A DNA stretch of 64,000 nt, from the NCBI GenBank assembly GCA_963798805.1, contig CAWCVC010000010.1, positions 186,001-250,000 of the forward strand, in the 5' to 3' direction. This document shows, one piece after another, positions 7,616 to 16,616 of this stretch. Made by a program: the position numbers and the translations under genes. Numbering within the stretch: position 1 is the first letter of the stretch; the number at the start of each line of letters is the position of its first letter. The notes under the pieces were generated by a model, which worked only from the letters and a program-made list of their open reading frames with translations, made no database searches and was not told where the DNA came from. The stretch is from CAVZCK01 sp963798805. GTDB taxonomy: Bacteria; Pseudomonadota; Alphaproteobacteria; Rhizobiales; Rhodomicrobiaceae.

Positions 7616-8878
7616 CTAATAGCGCTGCAGATGCACCTTGGCCGGCACGTAGCTGTCGGCGTATGAGGCGTCGAACACCCATTCCTGGAAATAGGCGGCA
7701 AGCCGGACGAAACGCATGAAATAGCTGTTAAGCACGCTGTAGCCCGGCATGTAGAGCAGATGACGCAGCGACAGCACTTTCGGCGTCGCCAGGGTCGCCA
7801 GCGAGACCGACACCAGATCGAGCACGAACATGCCGAGCTGGGCGGCGATGAGCACAGCAGGCGCGGTGTCGCCATAGGTGGTGAATAGCCAGACGAGGTA
7901 GACCGGCATCGCGAGCGCCGCGCCGACGTCGAAGGCCAGAAATTCGAGCTGATGCATCAGCTCCAAAGGCCGCATCTGGCGCGAAAACGGGCTGACCTGA
8001 TCCCGGTGCTTGCGATAGCGTAGGCGGATGGCGTCGCGCTCCCAGCGGAAGCGCTGGCGGATGAAGGCGCGAAAGGTCACCGGCACGTCCGTGTAGCAGA
8101 TCGCCTCCGGCGCGAAACGGACCTGCCAGCCGGCCTTGCGCATGCGCAGCGTGACGTCGAGATCCTCCCCGCCGCCAGCATCGAGGCCGCTGACATCGAG
8201 CAGCGCCTGGCGCCGGAAGGCGCCGAACGCGCCCGAAGCGCAGGTCACCTGATTGGTGATATTGCCGCCGCGCTTGCCGAGCGACAGGATGACCAGATAT
8301 TCGACGCTCTGATAACCGGCGACGAAGCTGGCGTCCGGATTGCGCACCACGACGTTTCCCGCCACCGCGCCGACGGCTGGATTGCTGAATGGCTCGCAGG
8401 CCCGCTCGAAGGCGTAGCGGTCCAGCGTGCAGTCGCAGTCGATGTTGATGAGGATATCGCCGGTCGCGTTCTTCACGGCGAGGTTGGTGGCGGCGGATTT
8501 CCCGGCGCGCAGCGCGGTCGAATGCACCTGGGTGACGAGGCCGCGCCGCTGAAGATCGCGCAGGCGGCCGGCCATGTTGTCGGTCGAGCCGTCACTGACG
8601 ATGATGATTTCGTCGGGCACCCAGCTTTGCTCGTGGAGCGCCAGCACGCAGCGCTCGATCACGTCGGCCTCATTATGTCCGGCGATGACGGCGGTGACGC
8701 GCGGCTTTTTCTTCAGCGGGTCATAGCGTATCTGAAACGGCAGCATCAGACCGGCGGTCGTGTAGATGAACGAATAACGCGGCAGCTCGAAGACAATAAC
8801 GAACCAGAACAGCGCGATGAGGCTCTGCGTGCTTTGCTCCGTCAGATACGTGAATCCGTTCGTTAAAGTTTCCCACAT
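7616..8878 (-). CDS. membrane glycosyltransferase, family 2 (processive type)
   Basis: A 420-residue inner-membrane glycosyltransferase of the NodC/PgaC/cellulose-synthase type. An N-terminal transmembrane helix (about 15-45) precedes the GT-A domain with VIAGHNEADVIERC, the nucleotide-binding VSDGSTDN, the DCDCTLD motif (D-x-D), GGGEDLD as the catalytic acid region, and RQRFRWERD (the Q-x-x-R-W motif of processive enzymes). At least two C-terminal transmembrane helices follow. It probably polymerises an envelope or capsular polysaccharide, but the sugar cannot be inferred. No polysaccharide partner genes are adjacent. AGGA precedes ATG 8878. Confidence 0.88.
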   Translation of the reverse strand: MWETLTNGFTYLTEQSTQSLIALFWFVIVFELPRYSFIYTTAGLMLPFQIRYDPLKKKPRVTAVIAGHNEADVIERCVLALHEQSWVPDEIIIVSDGSTDNMAGRLRDLQRRGLVTQVHSTALRAGKSAATNLAVKNATGDILINIDCDCTLDRYAFERACEPFSNPAVGAVAGNVVVRNPDASFVAGYQSVEYLVILSLGKRGGNITNQVTCASGAFGAFRRQALLDVSGLDAGGGEDLDVTLRMRKAGWQVRFAPEAICYTDVPVTFRAFIRQRFRWERDAIRLRYRKHRDQVSPFSRQMRPLELMHQLEFLAFDVGAALAMPVYLVWLFTTYGDTAPAVLIAAQLGMFVLDLVSVSLATLATPKVLSLRHLLYMPGYSVLNSYFMRFVRLAAYFQEWVFDASYADSYVPAKVHLQRY

Positions 8879-9144
8879 GGGGTATCGTCCTGTGAAAGGA
8901 TTGCAACTTTTGGTCGCATTACCTCCAGCTTAATCAAAAAGGTTAGGAAAGGTTTTAGAACACACGGTTTCGCGCCACGGGTGCGTCAATTCACGAGGAA
9001 AGATGCCGGCGGGACACATTATTCTTCGTCCTCCGGGCGGTGAGAGAAAAATTTTGCTTTGCCGTCTTGAGCGGGATCAAAGAGCGCCTGCCGTGCATTT
9101 TGCTTTATGGTGACTTGATCGTGAATTAGGCGAAACGGAACAGC

Positions 9145-10695
9145 ATGGCCGACCAGGCAGAGGATCAGTCTCAAGTCATCAGCTTCCTGATGCGGCCGCA
9201 GAGCTATCCGCTGGGGGCCGACACCGTCGAGCGAATCGACACGCACGCCGCCATCGTCTTCCTGGTCGGCGACCGCGCCTACAAGCTGAAGCGCGCCGTC
9301 ACGCTGGCCTATCTGGATTTTTCAAGCCTCGACAAACGCCGTGCGGTCAGCGAGCGGGAGGTTGCTCTCAACAGCCACACCGCGCCGAAGCTCTATCTCG
9401 GCGTGCTGCCGGTCGTACGTGACGCAGCCGGCGCGTTGCGGATTGGCGACAGCCCTGACGGCGAGGTCGCCGACTGGCTGATCGAAATGCGCCGCTTCGA
9501 TCAGAGTCAGCTATTCGACCGATTGGCGGATGCCGGGCAACTCAGCCCCGCGCTCATCGAAAAGCTGGCGCGCGCCATCTCCGGCTTTCACGCCGCCGCG
9601 CCGCGCGCCACGGGCGCCGCCTGGCCGAAGAGCCTGGCGCAGGTTACCGCAAATGTCACCGAAGCGCTTGGCCACCCCGAACTCGCCGATCTCCGCCTCG
9701 ACGGAACCCGCGAATCACTTTCGTCCGCAATCCGCAACTGCAATGGGTTCCTGACGGCGCGACGCGACGCCGGCTTCGTGCGCCGCTGTCACGGCGATCT
9801 GCATCTGAAGAACATCGTGCTGATCGACGACGAGCCCTGCATCTTCGACGCGCTCGAGTTCGACGAGGATCTGGCAACCATCGACGTGCTCTACGATCTC
9901 GCCTTTCTTATCATGGATCTCTGGCACCGCGGCCTTCGCGCCGAGGCCAATGTGATCCTCAACCAATATTTCCGCCGGGAAGTCCTGGACATCGAATGGG
10001 CGGGCCTCGCTCTGTTGCCATTCTTCCTCGCGCTGCGTGCCGGTGTTCGGGCCATGGTGGGGCTCGACGGGCTGGCGGTCGCAGGCGACGGCAAGCGCGC
10101 AAAGCTGCTTGAGGAGACGCGGAGCTATGCCGTGCTGGCCAAGGCCATGATCTCGCCGCCCCATCCCCGGCTTCTGGCAATCGCGGGCCTTTCCGGGACC
10201 GGCAAGACCACGGTCGCCCGTGCCCTAGCCCCGCGTCTGGGGCCGGTGCCGGGAGCCATCCATTTGCGCAGCGACATCGAGCGCAAAATGATGTTCGGCG
10301 CCGCGCCGACCGACCGTCTCGGTCCGGAAGCCTATGCGGCGATTACCAATGAAGCCGTCTACGAGCGGCTATTTTCCAAGGCCGACGCCGTGCTGCGCGC
10401 CGGGCACTCGGCCATCATAGACGCCACCTTCCTGGAGGCGCCCCACCGCGACGCGCTTCTGGCGCTGGCGCGGGGGACCGGGGTTGCCTTGCGCGCTGTC
10501 TGGCTCGAAGCCGACGGGCCGCAGATGATCCGCCGCGTTACCGAGCGCCGCGACGATGCTTCGGATGCCGATGCGCTGATCGTAAGGGAGCAACTCGCCA
10601 AGACCACCGGCGCCCCGCTTGGCTGGCTCGCCGCCGATGCCCGCGCGGACGCTCCGGCGACCATCGCGAAGGTTGCGGCTCTGCTCGGGCTCTAG
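9145..10695 (+). CDS. fusion of aminoglycoside phosphotransferase-like and P-loop kinase domains
   Basis: 516 residues. The first 330 or so have the APH/choline-kinase fold: the catalytic loop HGDLHLKN (about 216-223), followed by IFDALEFDEDL in the metal-binding position. From about residue 340 a gluconate-kinase-like AAA_33 domain begins with Walker A GLSGTGKTT (about 348-356), followed by HLRSDIERKMMFG and AIIDATFLE. The same two-domain architecture is widespread in proteobacteria and annotated only as a kinase or ATPase; no substrate is known to me. The annotation 'aminoglycoside resistance' would be wrong. Monocistronic. Confidence 0.85.
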   Translation: MADQAEDQSQVISFLMRPQSYPLGADTVERIDTHAAIVFLVGDRAYKLKRAVTLAYLDFSSLDKRRAVSEREVALNSHTAPKLYLGVLPVVRDAAGALRIGDSPDGEVADWLIEMRRFDQSQLFDRLADAGQLSPALIEKLARAISGFHAAAPRATGAAWPKSLAQVTANVTEALGHPELADLRLDGTRESLSSAIRNCNGFLTARRDAGFVRRCHGDLHLKNIVLIDDEPCIFDALEFDEDLATIDVLYDLAFLIMDLWHRGLRAEANVILNQYFRREVLDIEWAGLALLPFFLALRAGVRAMVGLDGLAVAGDGKRAKLLEETRSYAVLAKAMISPPHPRLLAIAGLSGTGKTTVARALAPRLGPVPGAIHLRSDIERKMMFGAAPTDRLGPEAYAAITNEAVYERLFSKADAVLRAGHSAIIDATFLEAPHRDALLALARGTGVALRAVWLEADGPQMIRRVTERRDDASDADALIVREQLAKTTGAPLGWLAADARADAPATIAKVAALLGL

Positions 10696-10704
10696 CCGCC
10701 GGGC

Positions 10705-11154
10705 CTAAGCCGAGGCATCGCCGGCGCCCATGGCGGGCTTCTTTCTGCGGCTGACATACCATTTGCTGTCGGCGACATGGAGTTCGCCGGCATTCTTCAT
10801 GCGCTGGAGAGCGGTCCGCACCGTGCGTTCGCTGAGACTGGAGAGCGTCTTGCGCGCCATGTCGACGATCTCCTGGCGCTGCAGGCCCGGCGTCTTCGAG
10901 ATGATGGTCAGGAGCGTTTCCTGGGCCGGGGTTTCCTCGTCGCCCTGAAGCAGAGTACTGACGTCGCCGCCGCCGGCCGGCGAAAAGGCGGCCTGGGGCC
11001 TCAACTCTGCAAGCCGCTGGAGCGCGGCGTCCCAGCCGGCGCTGAAGCCGTCCTCATAGCCGAGTTTGTAGATCTCGTGCTCGTGAGTTTTGAGCGCCTT
11101 GAAGAAAATCTCGCGTGCATCGTGCAACGACGAAAGGCGCTGTTTCGCATCCAT
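10705..11154 (-). CDS. conserved hypothetical protein with C-terminal winged-helix-like region
   Basis: 149 residues from ATG 11154 (a GTG three codons earlier is the alternative). The N-terminal half is helical (AREIFFKALKTHEHEIYKLG, then GWDAALQRLAEL). A Gly/Ser-rich linker follows, then a C-terminal region (TPGLQRQEIVDMARKT, SERTVRTALQRMKNAGELHV, SKWYV) that reads as a winged-helix DNA-binding fold of the MarR/replication-factor style. I infer a DNA-binding role. It converges with the kinase fusion gene with a 9-bp gap. Confidence 0.6.
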   Translation of the reverse strand: MDAKQRLSSLHDAREIFFKALKTHEHEIYKLGYEDGFSAGWDAALQRLAELRPQAAFSPAGGGDVSTLLQGDEETPAQETLLTIISKTPGLQRQEIVDMARKTLSSLSERTVRTALQRMKNAGELHVADSKWYVSRRKKPAMGAGDASA

Positions 11155-11360
11155 CCCGGTCACCGTTCTGCGACAGAGGCAAACCCGTGAAAGCCTAGTT
11201 TCAATTGCTTGTGAAACCGTGAAGAGGCGCGGGGCACGGGTTGACGCATCCTCAGCCGGCGCGGAATTGCGCGAAGCGAAACGTTAATTTTGCGTTCATA
11301 TCGCCCGTCCTAACTTGCCCCAACAAAGTTGTCCGGCGGCAACAGTCAAGGGGGATCAAG

Positions 11361-12695
11361 ATGCAGCGCGCATTTCTGTCCGCATTCGTCGCTCTCGGGT
11401 TACTCGGAGCATCTTCCCTCAATACCGAAGCCGGCCAGTCCGTCAAGCTCAGCGCCGATCTTGGCCAGACCGTCATGCCGGAAGGCAAGAGCGGGACGAT
11501 CTATCTGCGCGTCGGCCTCGAAGGTCTGGCGCCGCGCGAGGAAGGCGCGCGCATCCCCGTCAATATCATGCTCGTCATCGACCAGTCCGGCTCGATGAGA
11601 GGCGAACGCATCGACCAGGCCAAGGAGGCCGCGCTGATGGCGGTCGAACGCCTCGGCGATGAGGATGTTCTCGGCGTCGTCTCCTACAGCGACAATGCCT
11701 ATGTGCTCGCCCCGGCGGCGCGTCTGCGCGATACCGAGGAGATGCGCAGCGCGATCCGCCATCTTCAGGCGAACGGCCGCACCGCGCTCTATGCCGGCGT
11801 CAGCCAGGGCATTCGCGAGCTGCGCCCCTTCCTCGACCCTTACAAGGTGAACCGCGTCATTCTGCTCTCCGACGGTCTCGCCAATGTCGGCCCGTCCTCG
11901 CCACGCGAGCTGGAAGCCCTGGGGAGGGAAGCGGCCGAGAAGGGCATCTCCATCACCACCATCGGGCTTGGCCTCGGCTATAATGAAGATCTGATGACCC
12001 GGCTGGCCCTGGCGAGCGACGGCAATCACGCCTTCGTCGAGCATCCGGACGATCTCGTGCGCATCTTTAACGAGGAATTCGGCGACGTGCTGACCGCGGT
12101 CGGCAGCGATGTCGATGTGATCATCGAGTGCCCGGACGGCTTCGAGCCGATGCGCGCCCTTGGCCGCGAAGCCAGGATCGAGAACGGCAAGGTCCATCTG
12201 AAGCTCAATCAGATCTACGGCAAACAGGAGAAATATGTCGTCATCGAGCTGAAGGTGGACGGCAAGCGCGCTCGTGGCTCGGCGGAGGCCGCCCGCGTCC
12301 GCGTGGACTATACCGACCTCGCCTCCAAGCAGCGCGCCAGCCTGGAAGAGAAGGCAAAGCTTCGCTTCAGCGGCTCCGAAGCCGAGGTGAGGGGCAGCGT
12401 CAACAAGGAGGTGGTCGCCGGCGTGACGACCCAGATCGCCACCGAGCGCAACGAGCAGGCCGTCACCCTGCGCGACAGCGGCAAGGTCGATGAAGCCAGA
12501 CGCGTGCTGCAGGAGAATGCGGCCTATCTCAAGAAGCAGGCCGAGCAGCTTCCGCCCAGCGCAGCGGCTCCGCTGAACGAGCTTTCCGAGAGAAATTTAA
12601 AAGATGCAGAAAATTTAAGTTCAAATGTGTGGGATCGCACGCGCAAATCGATGAGAGCGCAGCAATATAAAGACAAGACGCAGCAAAGCTACTGA
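11361..12695 (+). CDS. secreted von Willebrand factor A domain protein
   Basis: 444 residues, starting at ATG 11361 (GGGGATCAAG just upstream), with a Sec signal peptide (MQRAFLSAFVALGLLGASSL). The VWA domain holds a complete MIDAS metal site: DQSGSM at 74-79, a Thr in NGRTALYAG, and LSDGLANVG. After the VWA domain comes a beta-rich region and a C-terminal helical stretch, as in chloride-channel-like/YfbK-type VWA proteins. It probably mediates protein contacts in the periplasm. No MoxR ATPase is adjacent, unlike many VWA genes. The codon use near the 3' end becomes more AT-rich. Confidence 0.82.
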   Translation: MQRAFLSAFVALGLLGASSLNTEAGQSVKLSADLGQTVMPEGKSGTIYLRVGLEGLAPREEGARIPVNIMLVIDQSGSMRGERIDQAKEAALMAVERLGDEDVLGVVSYSDNAYVLAPAARLRDTEEMRSAIRHLQANGRTALYAGVSQGIRELRPFLDPYKVNRVILLSDGLANVGPSSPRELEALGREAAEKGISITTIGLGLGYNEDLMTRLALASDGNHAFVEHPDDLVRIFNEEFGDVLTAVGSDVDVIIECPDGFEPMRALGREARIENGKVHLKLNQIYGKQEKYVVIELKVDGKRARGSAEAARVRVDYTDLASKQRASLEEKAKLRFSGSEAEVRGSVNKEVVAGVTTQIATERNEQAVTLRDSGKVDEARRVLQENAAYLKKQAEQLPPSAAAPLNELSERNLKDAENLSSNVWDRTRKSMRAQQYKDKTQQSY

Positions 12696-12747
12696 ACGAC
12701 CCTCAGAATTCAATCTTGCCCCCCGCTCCAATGCCCCCTGGAGCGAC

Positions 12748-12792
12748 GGCGAAGCGATCCGGTTCCTCCCCGAAGGGCTGGATCGCTTCGCC
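12748..12792. terminator. long perfect hairpin after the VWA gene
   Basis: A 13-bp perfect stem: GGCGAAGCGATCC (12748-12760) pairs with 12780-12792 around a 19-nt loop. It lies between convergent stops at 12695 and 12807. There is no T tract, so it may end transcription by Rho assistance or protect 3' ends. Confidence 0.65.
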
Positions 12793-12806
12793 ACCCCCGG
12801 TAGCAA

Positions 12807-14426
12807 TCAGGCAATCAGCTGATAGGCCGGCAACGTCAGGAAGGGCTCCAGCGTGTCCGACGTCGAAAGCCGTTTGAAGAGATCGATCGCTTCCTTAAAG
12901 CGGCCCTGATCGAAGGCGCCGCTGCCGAGCGTCTCCCGCAGCTTGGTCATCTCATCCGCGAGAAGCTGGTCGAAAAGCTGCCGCGTCACGGTCGTGCCGT
13001 CCTCAAGCTCGGCGCCATACTTGATCCATTGCCAGACCTGCGTCCGCGAGATCTCCGCCGTCGCCGCATCCTCCATCAGATTATAGAGCGGCACCGCGCC
13101 GTTCCCGCGCAGCCAGGCTTCGATATATTGCACGCCGACTCGGATATTGGTGCGCAGGCCTTCTTCCGTGCGTGTGCCTTGCGGCACTTCGAGAAGCTGC
13201 GCCTGCGCGACCTGGACGTCGTCGCGCATTTTCGTCAGCTGGTTCGGCTGCGGCATATATTGGTCGAAGACCTCCTTGGCGACCGGCACGAGGTCGGGAT
13301 GCGCGACCCAGGTACCGTCATGGCCGGCGCGCACCTCGCGCAGCTTGTCCTCGCGCACCGCGGCAAGCGCCCGCTCATTCGCCTCCGGATCGCGCCGGTT
13401 GGGAATGAAGGCGGCCATGCCGCCCATGGCGGAAGCGCCGCGCTTGTGGCAGGTCTTGATCAGCAGCTCCGAATAGGCCTTCAGGAAGGCGCGGTCCATG
13501 CCGACCTGGCCGCGGTCGGGCAGCAGATATTCCGGCTTGGCGCGAAGCGTCTTGATGTAGGAGAAAATATAGTCCCAGCGGCCGCAATTCAGCCCGACGA
13601 TATGGTCGCGCATGGCATGCAGGATCTCATGCATCTCGAAGGCGGCCGGCAGCGTCTCGATCAGCACCGTTGCCTTGGTCGTGCCGAGCGGCAGGCCGAG
13701 CGTCTCCTGTGCTTTGACGAAGACGTCGTTCCAAAGCTCGGCTTCCTTGTGGTGCTCGATCTTGGGCAGGTAAAAGTAAGGCCCGCTCCCCTTCTGTAGC
13801 GTGCGCTTGGCGTTGTGGACCATATAGAGTCCGAAATCGACGAAAGCGCCGGCGACCGGCTGGCCATCGACGAAAATATGCTGCTCGAGCAGATGCCAAC
13901 CGCGCGGGCGGACAATCAGCACGGCGGGCTTGCCGGTGATCTTGTATTCCTTGCCCGAGTCCTCCTCGGCGAAGTCGATCTGACCGAGCCAGTAATCGGA
14001 GAGGTTGAGCTGGCCTTCGACGATATTGTCCCAGGTCGGGGAGAGCGCATCCTCGAAATCGGCCATGAAGCAGGAGGCGCCAGAATTCAGCGCGTTGACG
14101 ATCATCTTGCGCGAGGTCGGCCCGGTGATCTCCACGCGCCGGTCGAGCAGATCCTGCGGGATGCCGCGAATGGTCCAGTCGCCTTCGCGGATGTCCAAGG
14201 TTTCCGGGAGAAAGTCCGGAAGCGCCCCTTCGTCGAGCGCGTGCTGACGGTGCTCCCGCCATTCCAGGAGCTTCCGGCGCCTCGGCTCGAATTCTCGGGC
14301 GAGCGCGGCGACGAATCCGAGCGCCTCCTTGGTCAGGACGCGCTCATAACCGGGCTTGACAGCCCCTTTGATCTCGATACCAGCCGGAAGCTTCAGGTCC
14401 GCGGACCCATGTTCAATCGCAGCCAT
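12807..14426 (-). CDS. aceB: malate synthase A
   Basis: Condenses glyoxylate and acetyl-CoA to malate (glyoxylate cycle and glyoxylate disposal). The 539-residue length and motifs are those of the A isoform, not the 720-residue G isoform common in alphaproteobacteria: IRPRGWHLLEQH-type wording (VRPRGWHLLEQH), VLIETLPAAFEMHEIL, GLNCGRWDYIFS, and the C-terminal RTQVWQWI. AAGGAGG lies just before ATG 14426. Isocitrate lyase is not in the window. An operator-like site at 14500-14514 lies between this gene and the upstream IclR regulator gene, which points to control by that regulator. Confidence 0.95.
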   Translation of the reverse strand: MAAIEHGSADLKLPAGIEIKGAVKPGYERVLTKEALGFVAALAREFEPRRRKLLEWREHRQHALDEGALPDFLPETLDIREGDWTIRGIPQDLLDRRVEITGPTSRKMIVNALNSGASCFMADFEDALSPTWDNIVEGQLNLSDYWLGQIDFAEEDSGKEYKITGKPAVLIVRPRGWHLLEQHIFVDGQPVAGAFVDFGLYMVHNAKRTLQKGSGPYFYLPKIEHHKEAELWNDVFVKAQETLGLPLGTTKATVLIETLPAAFEMHEILHAMRDHIVGLNCGRWDYIFSYIKTLRAKPEYLLPDRGQVGMDRAFLKAYSELLIKTCHKRGASAMGGMAAFIPNRRDPEANERALAAVREDKLREVRAGHDGTWVAHPDLVPVAKEVFDQYMPQPNQLTKMRDDVQVAQAQLLEVPQGTRTEEGLRTNIRVGVQYIEAWLRGNGAVPLYNLMEDAATAEISRTQVWQWIKYGAELEDGTTVTRQLFDQLLADEMTKLRETLGSGAFDQGRFKEAIDLFKRLSTSDTLEPFLTLPAYQLIA

Positions 14427-14499
14427 GAACGGCCTCCTTTATCGTTTTTCGATTCAGCTAAACACACACGGTGCGGTGTGACAACAAAATAGGATGCTA

Positions 14500-14514
14500 T
14501 TCCGCAATGTGGAA
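14500..14514. promoter_or_regulatory. putative IclR-family operator before aceB
   Basis: TTCCGCAATGTGGAA, an imperfect inverted repeat of the form TTCC-N6-TGGAA, extended outward by GCTA/TAGC flanks. It lies 74 bp before the aceB start. A second site with the same form is at 15399-15413 in the divergent iclR/dehydrogenase promoter. Known IclR proteins bind TGGAAA/TTTCCA half-sites, so the match is reasonable. Confidence 0.55.
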
Positions 14515-14530
14515 ATAGCATTGATGGGGA

Positions 14531-15367
14531 TCAAGCCCGTGTCGCGCTGGTCCCGCCGAGCGCCTCGGTGATCTGCGCAGCCGCTTCGCGTACGGCGTCG
14601 CCAAGAGGCTGGAGCCGCTCATCGTCGATCCGCGCCGTCGGGCCGGAGAGGGAGACTGCCGCGATCGCCTTCGCATTTTCATCGCGAATGGCCGCCGCGA
14701 CGCAGCGCAGTCCGACAGCGTTTTCCTCGTCATCGATGGCGAAGCCGCGTTTGCGGATCGCCTGAATCTCGGCCTTAAGGCGGCCTGCATCGGTGATCGT
14801 CTTTGGCGTCGCGCCTGCAAGACCCTGAAGCTCAACGATCCGGCGGACCTCGTCGTCCGGCAGCGCCGCCAGCAGCGCCTTGCCGACGCCGGAGGCGTGC
14901 ATCGCCGCCCGTCCACCCGGCCTTGCGATGGCCCGCATGGTCTTGCGGCACTCGATCTGGGCGATGTAGATCGCCTCGCCGCGATCCTCGACTGCGAGAT
15001 TGACGGTTTCCCCGCTCCTCTCCATCAGCTCATGCATGATGGGGCGCGCGATGCCGGTCAGGTCGCGCGAGCGAAGAAAGGCATTGCCAACGATGAAGGA
15101 CTGAACCCCGATCATCCAGACGCCGCGCTCACTGTCGAAGCGGACGAAATGTTCCTGCTGAAGCGTGCTGAGCAGCCGATGCGTGGTGGAGACCGCGAGC
15201 CCGCCCTGCTGCGCCACCGCGCTCAGACTAAGGCCCTGGTCGCTCTCGGCGATCGCGTTCAAAAGCCTGAGCGCCCGCGTCAAGGACTGGACTGTGTCGC
15301 CGCGTCCATCCGGCGGCTGCTCCTTTGCCGGACGGACGTTTTTTGCTCCATTATTCTGAATTTTCAT
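14531..15367 (-). CDS. IclR-family transcriptional regulator
   Basis: 278 residues from ATG 15367, which has AGGTGA five nt upstream (a GTG three codons earlier is less likely). The N-terminal winged helix-turn-helix (about 28-90) reads RALRLLNAIAESD, LSAVAQQGGLAVSTTHRLLS. The effector domain follows with the typical HASGVGKALLAALPD and GLRCVAAAIRDENAKAIAAVSLSGPTAR-type regions (split here by positions 150-240). It lies upstream of malate synthase and divergent to a 2-hydroxyacid dehydrogenase. I infer a local glyoxylate/acetate-type regulator acting on both sides. Confidence 0.9.
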   Translation of the reverse strand: MKIQNNGAKNVRPAKEQPPDGRGDTVQSLTRALRLLNAIAESDQGLSLSAVAQQGGLAVSTTHRLLSTLQQEHFVRFDSERGVWMIGVQSFIVGNAFLRSRDLTGIARPIMHELMERSGETVNLAVEDRGEAIYIAQIECRKTMRAIARPGGRAAMHASGVGKALLAALPDDEVRRIVELQGLAGATPKTITDAGRLKAEIQAIRKRGFAIDDEENAVGLRCVAAAIRDENAKAIAAVSLSGPTARIDDERLQPLGDAVREAAAQITEALGGTSATRA

Positions 15368-15398
15368 GCTAATCACCTAAAGGCAATTCGGTATGCCC

Positions 15399-15413
15399 TT
15401 CCATATCGTGGAA
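15399..15413. promoter_or_regulatory. putative IclR-family operator in the divergent promoter
   Basis: TTCCATATCGTGGAA, with perfect half-sites TTCCA and TGGAA around 5 bp. It lies 31 bp upstream of the regulator start and 35 bp upstream of the dehydrogenase start. It has the same layout and the same following bases (ATAGC) as the site at 14500-14514. Confidence 0.6.
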
Positions 15414-15448
15414 AATAGCCTTTCGTGAGCGTCCTAGGAAGGTGAAGT

Positions 15449-16414
15449 TTGTCTGAGCGGCAAAGGATCATTTTGACACGGCGCTTCCCACCGGCCGTCG
15501 AGGAGCGCGCAAGCCGCAATTACGACGCCGCGTTGAACCCTGACGACCGAATTCTCTCGCCCGATCAGTTACTTGCTCTCGCCGACGGCGCCGCCGCGCT
15601 GATGATCTGCAGCAGCGAAAAGATGACGCGGGACGTCATCGGGCGCCTGCCGGCAAGCGTGAAGATCGTCTCCACTTTTTCCGCCGGCCTCGATCACATC
15701 GATCTCGACGCGGCGCGGGAACGCCGTCTGCGCATCGGCAACACGCCTGACGCCGTGACGATCGCGACGGCCGAAATCGCCATGCTGCTCATCCTCAACG
15801 CCGCCCGCCGGACAACGGAAGCCCAGGCGATGGTGCGCAATGGGGAATGGTCGGGATGGCACACCATGCAGCTTCTCGGCCGCCGGCTCGACGGCAAGCG
15901 GCTCGGCATCTACGGCATGGGCAAGATCGGCCAGGCGCTCGCCAAGCGCGCTCGCGCCTTCGACATGGTCATCCATTACCACAACCGGAACCGTCTGCCG
16001 GCTGAGCAAGAGCTGGGCGCCACCTATCACGAGAGCTTCGAGAGCCTTGCCCGGGTCAGCGACGTGCTCTCGCTCAATGCGCCCTCGACGACTGATACCC
16101 GGTCCATTCTGAACGCCGGGACCATCGAGTTGCTGCCGCAAGGCGCGATCGTGGTTAATACGGCACGGGGCGATCTCGTCGTCGATGACGATCTGATCGC
16201 GGCCCTGAAATCGGGCCGCCTGGCGGCCGCGGGGCTCGACGTGTTCCGCGGCGAGCCGCGCATCCATCAAGGCTATCTGGAGCTGCAGAACGCCTTCCTG
16301 TCGCCGCATATCGGATCGGCCACGATCGAGGCGCGCAACGAGATGGGTTTCGCCGCTCTCGACAATATAGATGCTGTTCTATCAGGACGCGAGCCGCCAT
16401 ACGGAGTGCTGTGA
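15449..16414 (+). CDS. D-isomer-specific 2-hydroxyacid dehydrogenase (glyoxylate/hydroxypyruvate reductase-like)
   Basis: 321 residues. The NAD(P)-binding motif GIYGMGKIGQALAKRA sits at about residue 155. The catalytic Arg lies in NTARGD, and the catalytic His in LSPHIGSAT, with the Glu in between, so the active site is complete. The start is TTG at 15449 with AGGAAGG about 8 nt upstream. It is divergent to the IclR gene, and the shared spacer carries the operator-like site. Context with malate synthase suggests a role in glyoxylate reduction; other 2-oxoacids remain possible. Confidence 0.85.
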   Translation: MSERQRIILTRRFPPAVEERASRNYDAALNPDDRILSPDQLLALADGAAALMICSSEKMTRDVIGRLPASVKIVSTFSAGLDHIDLDAARERRLRIGNTPDAVTIATAEIAMLLILNAARRTTEAQAMVRNGEWSGWHTMQLLGRRLDGKRLGIYGMGKIGQALAKRARAFDMVIHYHNRNRLPAEQELGATYHESFESLARVSDVLSLNAPSTTDTRSILNAGTIELLPQGAIVVNTARGDLVVDDDLIAALKSGRLAAAGLDVFRGEPRIHQGYLELQNAFLSPHIGSATIEARNEMGFAALDNIDAVLSGREPPYGVL

Positions 16415-16616
16415 CAACAAGCTAAGACATTAACTCACTTCAACTAAGTGGGGGGTTGCAGGCAACATCGTTTTCAGATGTGATGGCGTAACATAATGCG
16501 GGATTTTGCCCATCGAAACGGGCGGTAGAACTGCGGGTGATGCTGGAAAAAACCAGCGCGTAAAGGGTCCGCTTGCCCAAAAACCGGGCAGTTGCTGGAT
16601 ATGGAAGGAGGAAGTC

